Shown in pieces: positions 1 to 7,500 of a DNA stretch of 15,543 bases. The position numbers were made by a program, and so were the translations under genes. The DNA is from Cryomorphaceae bacterium (GTDB lineage Bacteria; Bacteroidota; Bacteroidia; Flavobacteriales; Schleiferiaceae), in assembly GCA_022565745.1 (NCBI GenBank), contig JAIUMB010000044.1, forward strand, positions 1 to 15,543. Direction: 5' to 3'. Within the stretch, counting starts at the first letter, position 1. Each line of letters starts with the position of its first letter. Under the pieces are notes generated by a model that made no database searches, was not told where the DNA came from, and saw only the letters and a list, made by a program, of their open reading frames with translations.

Positions 1-395
1 TCAAAGGCCTGGTTGGAATATGCGACGAAAAAACCATAGCTCGCTGCCAGTGCAATGGCTTCATTAAACTTTTGTGCTTGTTTTGGGTGTTCCGGGTCAA
101 TATCAGCGTCAAACACACACCACACCTGGTCAAACTGTTTGCCTTTTTTCTTCCACCACCGCTTTTCAGACAACTCTTTAGCGCGCTCTACCAGTGAAAT
201 GGTATTGTACCCCTCGCCTACCGTTCTTATGGTTGCTGAGGTCAATCGAAACTTATTAAAATACGACGGCTCGGTATTCTTACCCTCACAAACGATTAAG
301 ATTGTTGGTCGTTCGTGAATTAAAGGCGCTGGTCTTCCTATAGGCGGACCATGCCTACGATTTTCGTGCTTTCTCGAGTAGGGTTTCTTAGCCAT
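1..395 (-). CDS. rloB: RloB-family protein (AbiLii-like), 3' end beyond window
   Basis: I translated the minus strand from an ATG at 393-395 and the frame stays open to the window edge, giving 131 residues of a partial protein. After a basic N-terminus it reads ILIVCEGKNTEPSYFNKFR (residues 32-50), then VWCVFDAD (91-98), and reaches YSNQAFE at the edge. These are the hallmark blocks of the RloB family. RloB and AbiLii proteins pair with an AAA-type ATPase and have a TOPRIM-like fold in which the Glu of the first block (E37) and the D-x-D of the second (D96, D98) would bind metal; all three are present. The start overlaps the 3' end of the upstream ATPase gene by 8 nt, so translation is probably coupled. 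By family precedent it is the effector, possibly a nuclease, of an anti-phage pair. The family is firm; the activity is inference, and the missing C-terminus cannot be judged. Confidence 0.88.
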   Translation of the reverse strand, partial: MAKKPYSRKHENRRHGPPIGRPAPLIHERPTILIVCEGKNTEPSYFNKFRLTSATIRTVGEGYNTISLVERAKELSEKRWWKKKGKQFDQVWCVFDADIDPEHPKQAQKFNEAIALAASYGFFVAYSNQAF

Positions 396-1605
396 ACATC
401 AAATCGGTTAGACACGGTATGGCGCCGAATTTCCCTTGTAAATATCGATCGGCATAATCATTTGCTTGTATAAGCTTAAATTCAGCCAAAGAATACAAAC
501 GCGCTTCTCCTCGATGGTTTTTTTCAGTAAACCAAACCTGATCTGGTCGAAATAGTCCCTCATGAAGAATATGGGTGCTGTGGGTATTAAAAATCAACTG
601 CGCATTATTGGGATTGGTTTCCTTATTGTGAAAGAGGTTTACCACCATAGTCACTAAGTGCGGATGCAGTTTGGCGTCGAGCTCATCGACCAGCAACACA
701 GACCCCTTATGCAGCGCATCTACCACCGGCCCCAGCAAATAAAAATACTTTTTGGTGCCCTCAGACTCATCTTTATTTAGAGAAAAAACCGCTTTTTTCT
801 CTTCACCTTGTTCGTTGTAAACCTTACGAACCGTCATTATTTCGGCCGATTCCCGCGCTCGCCTACCCTCTTCTAATGGCACTATAAATAAGTCACTAAT
901 GCCCATATCTGCTTTTTTGAGATAATCCAAGAAAGTAGACTTTCCTACATTGGTTTTTATTTTATCAATGGCATTTTCCCTAAACAGACGACTGCGAATA
1001 TCGCGAATGACCTCCATTTGCTGAAACCAGTCCAAGACCTCTCTACAAACAGCGTCATTAAATTGAGCAGCCACCGATAAAAGCAAGGCATTGTCTCTCA
1101 ACAACCCTTCTTTCACCACCAAATTACCCTTAGTAAAACGCTTAGCATGGGTAGAGATGTGCTCACCCTCTCGGTAGAAAATTTCTATCTCACGGGCTTT
1201 AGGTTTCATGTACAACCACTCCGCATTTACCTTTTCAGATGACACTTCAAAGCCATATCTATATCGCGTTCCATGATTTACAAAAATCACTTCAAACTCT
1301 GAAAACCCCTCGTGATGTCCTCCAAGACGAAACGGCTCAACTGCTATACGATCCCCTTTTTGACCATCTTTAGAAGATGATATGGCATACTGGCGCATGA
1401 ATACTAAAGCTTCCAACAACTTACTCTTCCCGCTGGCATTGGCGCCGTAAACAACCGCGCTTCTTACCAAGGGCTTTTTCTCACCTTCCGGCAAAAAAAC
1501 ATTCTCTCTTAAAAAGCAGTGGTCTTTATAATCAGACGCCACCATATTAAGCGTTGCTTTGTCGAGAAAGAGCTTGTAATTACTTACAGAGAATTGAATA
1601 ATCAT
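388..1605 (-). CDS. RloA/AbiLi-like AAA (ABC-type) ATPase, probable defence sensor
   Basis: The 405-residue protein has a Walker A motif GANASGKS (residues 54-61) right after a short N-terminal strand, as in the AAA_15/AAA_21 ATPases related to SMC, ABC and OLD proteins. It has a signature-like DESEGTKKYF (279-288), a Walker B VLLVDELD (303-310) and a switch-histidine block FNTHSTHIL (339-347). The ATPase therefore looks intact. The insert between Walker A and the signature (about 65-275) is the family's variable region, where partner or target recognition would lie. There is no signal peptide or membrane segment. It is the first gene of a two-gene unit with rloB, overlapping by 8 nt. Known pairs of this kind include AbiL, RloA/RloB near type I restriction loci, and the analogous PARIS ATPase/TOPRIM pair. 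A defence role is inferred from that pairing and not shown by sequence alone. Confidence 0.85.
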   Translation of the reverse strand: MIIQFSVSNYKLFLDKATLNMVASDYKDHCFLRENVFLPEGEKKPLVRSAVVYGANASGKSKLLEALVFMRQYAISSSKDGQKGDRIAVEPFRLGGHHEGFSEFEVIFVNHGTRYRYGFEVSSEKVNAEWLYMKPKAREIEIFYREGEHISTHAKRFTKGNLVVKEGLLRDNALLLSVAAQFNDAVCREVLDWFQQMEVIRDIRSRLFRENAIDKIKTNVGKSTFLDYLKKADMGISDLFIVPLEEGRRARESAEIMTVRKVYNEQGEEKKAVFSLNKDESEGTKKYFYLLGPVVDALHKGSVLLVDELDAKLHPHLVTMVVNLFHNKETNPNNAQLIFNTHSTHILHEGLFRPDQVWFTEKNHRGEARLYSLAEFKLIQANDYADRYLQGKFGAIPCLTDLMYG

Positions 1606-1624
1606 AGCTTAAGCATATTAACGA

Positions 1625-1632
1625 CAAATATA
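1625..1632 (-). promoter_or_regulatory. Bacteroidota -7 element for the ATPase/rloB unit
   Basis: On the minus strand these bases read TATATTTG, an exact match to the Bacteroidota -7 consensus TAnnTTTG, with the final G 20 nt before the A of the ATPase start codon. No clear -33 TTG element is visible at the usual distance, so the call rests on the -7 match and the position. Confidence 0.55.
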
Positions 1633-1654
1633 AAACCATTATCATCATACCTCT

Positions 1655-1662
1655 TACCTTTG
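1655..1662 (+). promoter_or_regulatory. Bacteroidota -7 element for the transaldolase-CBS operon
   Basis: TACCTTTG matches TAnnTTTG exactly and ends 28 nt before the ATG at 1690. It lies 22 nt from the oppositely oriented -7 element of the ATPase unit, so the 84-nt intergenic region is a compact divergent promoter. No convincing -33 TTG is visible. Confidence 0.55.
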
Positions 1663-1689
1663 CAGCTTAATTTTTAATGACCCACACTT

Positions 1690-2706
1690 ATGGAATTATA
1701 TCTCGACAGCGCCGATATCAAAGAAATTGAGAACGCGTTTAAACTGGGATTCCTCTCTGGATTAACCACCACACCAACCTTTATGCACCGCGAAGGCATA
1801 ACCGATGTTGATGCCACCATTTTAAAATTGGCTAAAATGGTTCCCGTACTACAAATTGAAGCGCTGGGAAAGACTGCAGAAGAGATTGTAGCCGAAGCAA
1901 AAAGACAAGATGCTTTAGGCCTTGATAGAAACAAAACCGTATACAAGATTCCCATCAGCATGGAGGGGGTTAAGGCCTGTAAGCAGCTTACAGACGAAGG
2001 TTTTTTGGTTAACATACACCTCGTTTACACACTCCAGCAGGCTTACATGGCCATGGCTGCCGGTGCTACGTATGTATGTCCTTTGGTTGGTCGACTTCAA
2101 GATCAAGGGCACGATGCGTTGGTTTTGGTTGAGCAATGTGTAGAAGCCGTAAATTATTACGGGTACAACACCAAAATCATGTTTAGCAGCGTTCGCAATG
2201 TTGAGCACGTTCGCAACGCCATTAACATTGGAGTACACACCGTTACAGTGCCTTGGAAAATCATGCAGCAACTAACGGAGAACAACTTTACAACCGTAGG
2301 AACCAATCAGTTTTTCGAACATACAGCCTTAATGACCAAGACCATCGGCCAGTGTATTCGTCCACAAAACCCCACCATTACTGTTGAGAAAACCGTTATG
2401 GACAGCTTGGTCACCATGAGTACTGGCGGATTTGGTGCTGTAACCATCGTAAACGACAACAGAGAGCCCATTGGCTTTTTCACCGATGGCGATTTACGCA
2501 GACAACTGGAGCAACAAGGCGAAAACTTTTTACAACAATCGTTGTCGACGATTAAACTCAACAAACCCCATTCGGTAGAAGCCAACGACCTACTCGTAGA
2601 GGCCTCAAATGCGTTCAGCAAGCACAAAGTCGATCAACTGGTGGTAACCAACAACGGGAAAGTTGTAGGGATGATCGACATTCAAGACTTAGTAGGTATA
2701 GACTAA
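1690..2706 (+). CDS. Transaldolase/FSA-like barrel fused to a KdsD-type CBS pair
   Basis: Residues 1-220 match the small transaldolase/fructose-6-phosphate aldolase (TalC/FSA) family: MELYLDSADI start, TTTPT (26-30), VYKIPIS with the expected Schiff-base Lys86, YVCPLVGRLQD (128-138) and MFSSVRN (164-170). Residues 228-338 are two CBS repeats; the first ends in FTDGDLRR (264-271), a signature of arabinose-5-phosphate isomerase KdsD, and the second in VGMIDIQDLV. Ordinary TalC proteins of about 215-220 residues lack CBS domains. By alignment from memory with E. coli FSA, N28, T109 and Y131 are replaced by T28, H110 and L132, so substrate or reaction may differ from the named families. The gene starts 28 nt after a -7 box, and its stop overlaps the next start (TAATG). 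I infer a ligand-regulated sugar-phosphate aldolase or transaldolase feeding the KdsC-like phosphatase; the true substrate is unknown. Confidence 0.85.
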   Translation: MELYLDSADIKEIENAFKLGFLSGLTTTPTFMHREGITDVDATILKLAKMVPVLQIEALGKTAEEIVAEAKRQDALGLDRNKTVYKIPISMEGVKACKQLTDEGFLVNIHLVYTLQQAYMAMAAGATYVCPLVGRLQDQGHDALVLVEQCVEAVNYYGYNTKIMFSSVRNVEHVRNAINIGVHTVTVPWKIMQQLTENNFTTVGTNQFFEHTALMTKTIGQCIRPQNPTITVEKTVMDSLVTMSTGGFGAVTIVNDNREPIGFFTDGDLRRQLEQQGENFLQQSLSTIKLNKPHSVEANDLLVEASNAFSKHKVDQLVVTNNGKVVGMIDIQDLVGID

Positions 2707-3341
2707 TGTGGTTAATTGACGATATCGAATGGATGAAGCGTTGGTCTAAGATCAAAGCATTGGTTTTTGACTGGGACGGCGTTTTTAATACAGGAGAAAA
2801 AAGCCCAAACACCGCAAGTGGATACTTTGAAGCCGACAGCATGGGCGTCAACATGCTGCGGTTTTCTCTTTGGTTAAGAGACGGCATCATCCCCCCTGTA
2901 GCCATCATTACCGGAGCCAACAACCCCGGCGCACAAGCATGGGCAGAGCGTGAACACATCCATGCTTGTTACGGCAAGGTCCTCAACAAACAGCTTGTCT
3001 TGGAGGCCTTTTGCGAAGCACACAACATCCAACCCGAAAATGTCTGTTTTTTTTATGACGATATTTTAGATCTAAATGCGGCATCGATTGCCGGCATTAG
3101 AATGATGATAAGTCGTCCGGGAGCTCCCTACTTCAATGAATTGGTGAAAAGACGTGGATGGGCGGACTTCATTAGCACGCAGTCAGGTGGTCACTACGGG
3201 CTTCGAGAGTGCTGCGACAATATTTTAGAACGCAATCTTATGCTCGAGGTGGTCGTCAAAAAAAGAATGGAAACCACCGGAGATTACCTCACCTACTTAG
3301 AAAAAAGAAACCAAAACAACCCTCAATTTTTCCAAAAATGA
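2706..3341 (+). CDS. KdsC-like HAD phosphatase
   Basis: This 211-residue protein carries all four HAD motifs in the order and spacing of the small, cap-less KdsC (Kdo-8-phosphate phosphatase) subfamily. They are VFDWDGVFNTG with nucleophile D22 and acid/base D24, IITGANN with T69, K95 in GKVLNKQLVLE, and FFYDDILDLNAA with D118 and D119. The tail GGHYGLRECCDNILE (161-175) matches the KdsC C-terminal GG-GavREvcd-iL pattern. Differences from standard KdsC are Trp in the DxD block, FNTGE in place of the usual LTDG, and an N-terminal extension of about 17 residues. The start codon shares one base with the upstream stop, and the end overlaps the peptidase start by 4 nt. It is expected to act in the cytosol on a phosphorylated sugar or sugar acid. 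Its pairing with a transaldolase-CBS protein makes plain Kdo-8-phosphate a doubtful substrate. Confidence 0.82.
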   Translation: MWLIDDIEWMKRWSKIKALVFDWDGVFNTGEKSPNTASGYFEADSMGVNMLRFSLWLRDGIIPPVAIITGANNPGAQAWAEREHIHACYGKVLNKQLVLEAFCEAHNIQPENVCFFYDDILDLNAASIAGIRMMISRPGAPYFNELVKRRGWADFISTQSGGHYGLRECCDNILERNLMLEVVVKKRMETTGDYLTYLEKRNQNNPQFFQK

Positions 3342-4525
3342 AAATCACGTTCCCATTTTTAGCACTTTTTTTAAGCTTTTCATTGACCGTTTTGGCACAA
3401 GACGATCTTGTGAAAAAAGTTTATCAACAAAATGAGGTAGTTTATGAACAAGGGTATCGATTTACCGAGCAGATAGCCTTAGATGTTCTTCCTATAAAAA
3501 ATCAAGCAAGTAGCGGAACATGTTGGAGTTACGCCACTACTTCTTTCGTAGAATCTGAAATGTTACGCCTAGGTAAAAAGCCTGTAGATTTATCGGAAAT
3601 GTTTACGGTAAGACAGGTTTACAAAGACAAAGCAGAGCGATATGTACGCTTGCACGGGCACCTTAATTTCGCGCAAGGCGGAGCCACTCCTGACGTACTA
3701 TATGTATTAAAAAAATACGGAGCAGTTCCTTATTTTCAATACAAAGGATTAGAATATGGTGAAGAAAAAAACAAGCACAATGAACTGGAAAACGTTTTAA
3801 AAAACATGCTTGATGCGGTAATAAAAAACCCTAATGGTCGACTGAGTACGGCGTGGAAAGGTGCCGTAGAATCAACACTTAACGCGTACCTGGGTGATTA
3901 CCCTGAATCCTTTAAATATGAGGGAAAAACATATACCCCACGCTCGTTTGCAGATCAGGTAGTAGGCATAAAACCAGATGATTACATACAAATTACATCA
4001 TTTGTTAGCGATGAAATGTACGCAAATGTTTTCATTGAAGTGCCCGATAATTGGGCGTGGGCCACGGCTTTTAACCTACCATTAGAAGAGATGATGAACA
4101 ACTTAGACAACGCTTTAGATAACGGATACACAGTGAGTTGGGCAACAGATGTTAGTGAGAAAGGATTCTCCGTACGCAATGGATTGGCCATTGTTCCAGC
4201 CAAACCATTTGACGAGATGTCTGACGAAGAGAAAAAGGCTGTATTTCAACACCCTACAGAAGAATTAACCATTACAGAAGAGATGCGTCAAAGGGCATAC
4301 GACAACTTTGAAACCACTGATGATCACGGTATGCACATCGTTGGAAGAAGTATCGATCAGAATGGCACAAAGTATTATTTGGTTAAAAATTCCTGGGGGG
4401 AAATCGAGAACCCTTATAAAAATGGGTATATTTATTGTTCCGAGAGTTTTGTTCGTTACAAGACCATATCATTAATGATGCATAAGGACGCGTTAACGAA
4501 AAAGACAAAACGACGAATCCCCTAA
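3338..4525 (+). CDS. Exported C1B cysteine peptidase, bleomycin hydrolase/PepC-like
   Basis: I start this gene at the ATG at 3338. It overlaps the HAD stop as ATGA and gives a clean signal peptide, MKITFPFLALFLSFSLTVLA, before QDD; the open frame extends farther upstream only as readthrough of the HAD gene. The 395-residue product has the papain-fold catalytic set in bleomycin-hydrolase order: the oxyanion-hole Gln and nucleophile in NQASSGTCWSYA (Q56, C62), His in DDHGMHIVG (H333), and Asn in VKNSWG (N351). The length fits the C1B family, whose classic members (PepC, bleomycin hydrolase) are cytosolic aminopeptidases. No lipobox Cys follows the signal, so periplasmic or secreted localisation is likely. 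The C-terminus is basic (KKTKRRIP). It probably trims peptides outside the cytoplasm. Any functional link to the sugar genes upstream is unknown. Confidence 0.88.
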   Translation: MKITFPFLALFLSFSLTVLAQDDLVKKVYQQNEVVYEQGYRFTEQIALDVLPIKNQASSGTCWSYATTSFVESEMLRLGKKPVDLSEMFTVRQVYKDKAERYVRLHGHLNFAQGGATPDVLYVLKKYGAVPYFQYKGLEYGEEKNKHNELENVLKNMLDAVIKNPNGRLSTAWKGAVESTLNAYLGDYPESFKYEGKTYTPRSFADQVVGIKPDDYIQITSFVSDEMYANVFIEVPDNWAWATAFNLPLEEMMNNLDNALDNGYTVSWATDVSEKGFSVRNGLAIVPAKPFDEMSDEEKKAVFQHPTEELTITEEMRQRAYDNFETTDDHGMHIVGRSIDQNGTKYYLVKNSWGEIENPYKNGYIYCSESFVRYKTISLMMHKDALTKKTKRRIP

Positions 4526-4539
4526 CCTGGAACAAAAAA

Positions 4540-7500
4540 ATGACTGCATCTGAGAAAAGCCCATTTGACGATATTACCAAAATTATTACAGATGAGTCTC
4601 TCTCAGCGATACAAGTCGTAGATGAAGATGGATTAGTTGTTTACTGCAATAAGAAAAGCAAGCAATTACACGGGATAATTGACGATACCGATCAGCAGCA
4701 CAGCATTTTTGATTTTACCACCTACTTTCGAAACAGCACCGAGTGGAACAATCATGTTGAGACACTTAAAAACATTCCATCCTTTACTTTCACCACCAAT
4801 CACAAAAACGTTCAAACAGAACAAGAATTTCCCGTAGAAGTACAAAGCTTTTATCGCAAATTGGAGGGTAAAGGCTATGTCATTGCAACCACCAAAAACA
4901 TCAGCGAAGATCTTCAAACACAAAGACAAATTCAACACGCGCAACGCTTGCTTGAAATTGCTGGTGAAATGGCAGATCTGGGCGGTTGGGCCTATGATAA
5001 AGAAGTGGATGAGCTCACGTGGACTGCGCAGACCAAACGAATTCATGAAGTTCCACTAAACTATGTGCCCAAACTGCCCGACGCTTTTGATTTTTATGCG
5101 ACTAAGGACGACCGAAATCGTATGGAAAACGCTTTCGCCTCTGCTCTGGCTGAAGGTATAGAATACGACCAAGAATTTCAAATTACAACAGCAGCCGGAA
5201 AGAAGCGCTGGGTCAGAGCCAAGGGAAAACCGTTTTATAAAAACAATGAAATTGTAGGTGTAGAAGGCACGTTCCAAAACATTGACAAAGAGAAAAGACA
5301 AGAACTAGAGCTTTCTAATGTCAAGAGCAGAATGGAAAAGGTGCTCAATACCATGAATGACGTCATTTGGTCCATTTCCTTGCCCGATTTTAAATTAGAC
5401 TACGTTACAAAATCTATAGAAAACATCATTGGGTATACCAAAGATGATTTTGTTAACGACAATTGGGAATGGAAAAAATTATTTCTCCCCGAAGACCAGC
5501 ACTACCTTGGCCAAATCATCAGTGATATTATCTCTAATCACAGTTATGAGATAACCCACAGAATGAATGCCAAAGACGGAAGCACTAAGTTTATCAAGCA
5601 CAAAGGCAAAGTTGTGTTTAATGAAAACAAACAGCCCATTCGCATTGACGGGATGGCGTTTGATCTAACCAATGAGTTTGCCTCCAATCAAAAAGAATCT
5701 AACTGGCAAGAACAACTCAAGCGTCAAGAAGAACAGTACCGAAACATATTGACCAATATGCGCGTTGGACTTCTTGAAATTGACCGAGAAGACATCATCA
5801 CTTTTGTCAATAAAAGCTTCTGTGACATGTCGGGATATGAAATTGACGAAATCGTCAATCGACCAGTTACAGAAGTCTTTAAAGACAACCAATTACAGGT
5901 CATAAACAAAGCCAATTATTTTAGAACCAACGGTGAGAACAGCTACAACGAAGTGGCTTTTACCACCAAAAAAGGGCAGCAACGCTGGTGGTCAATTTCA
6001 GGTTCGCCACAATACAACGACAAAGGGGATGTGATAGGTTCCATTGGTGCGTTCCTTGACATCACGAAACAAAAAAATCTGATAGAAGAACTGGAGCACT
6101 CAAAGAAAAGTGCTGAAAGTGAAGTTTCAATAAAGGAACAGTTCTTAGCCAATATCAGTCACGAAATAAGAACACCTCTAAACATCATCATAGGCGCCAT
6201 TCGCTTACTCAAGTCACTCGGAGTTAACAACAAACAACTGGAGTATATCCATCAAGCCGACGCCTCTTCTAAGCACCTGCTGGCCATTATCAATAATGTG
6301 TTGGATATGGCTAAAATATCATCAGGTAAGTTATCCATTCAACCAAGACCATTCTTTAGTCGCTCATTGGTAGACAATGTTAAAAGCATTTTTATGCTTA
6401 AGGCCAAAGAAAAAGAGCTGACGTTCAACATCGATGTTGATCCAAACATGGCCGATAAACTTCATGGCGATGATGTGCGGTTGAGACAGATACTGATAAA
6501 CCTACTTGGCAATGCCATAAAGTTTACAGAAAATGGGGAGATTTCGCTTTCAGTAAAAGTTGAACAAATAGATCCTAAAAGTCAAAAATTATACTTTGAG
6601 GTTTCCGATACAGGTATTGGAATGTCTCCAGAGTTTATTGACAAAGTTTTTGACCAGTTTGCTCAGGAAGAATCCAGTTCTACCCGATCATATGGGGGCA
6701 CCGGATTAGGCATGGCCATTTCTAAGGATTTGGTAGAGAAAATGGGTGGTGAGATTAATGTTAAAAGCGAAAAAGGCAAAGGAACATCTGTGTTTTTTAA
6801 CGTTACCCTTCCCGTCGTTGTCGAAGAAGAAGAAAAGCCACGAAGAGTAACACCTGCTGCTGCTGCTGCGCAAAAAAGCGAGAGTTCCACATCTAACAAG
6901 AAGATATTACTTGTAGATGACAATCAAATGAACCGATTTATTGCCAGGGAAACACTAAAGCCTCTTCAAGCAGACATCGACGAAGCCGATAATGGTAAAA
7001 AGGCTTGTGAAATGGTGGGCAATACTGCTTATGACCTTATCCTTATGGATATTCAAATGCCTGAAATGGACGGGATCGAAGCCATTCAAATCATGCGTGA
7101 CATGGGTGTATCAACGCCAATCATCGCGCTAACAGCCAACTCTTTTAAAGAAGATATTGAAAAATATGCTGCGGCCGGGTTTACCGATTATATCACCAAA
7201 CCTTATGACGAAGTAGAACTGATTAAAACCATTTCGGTTTACTTGTTTGTTCGTCAAGGCAAAAGTAAATCTGAAGACATTTCAGAGCCTATGGATAATG
7301 CTGAAACTGAAAACGCCATTATTGAAATGTTTCAGCAACAAATAAGGGAAGACGGAAAGTTATTAGAAGACTGTATCCGAACCAAAGACAAAGAGACTGC
7401 CACAAAAATTGCACATAAACTGAAATCCGGCGCTAAAACCTTGGGCCTTGGTGCGCTTGCTCAATCTTTAGAAAAGGTAGAATTCGGGAATGCAGCGTGG

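Noticed and set aside
55..318. Plus-strand open frame at the left edge
   Set aside because: It is antisense to the conserved RloB motifs on the minus strand and has no recognisable domain.
3209..3337. Upstream extension of the peptidase reading frame inside the HAD gene
   Set aside because: These 43 codons overlap the conserved KdsC-like C-terminus in another frame and precede a perfect signal peptide at 3338; the ATGA overlap start is far better.
2706..3341. Naming the HAD gene kdsC outright
   Set aside because: The motifs fit the subfamily, but the altered motif I and the transaldolase-CBS partner leave the substrate uncertain.
6854..6868. CTG run as a phase-variation tract
   Set aside because: It has only five units in frame, so changes would shift linker length and not switch the gene off.
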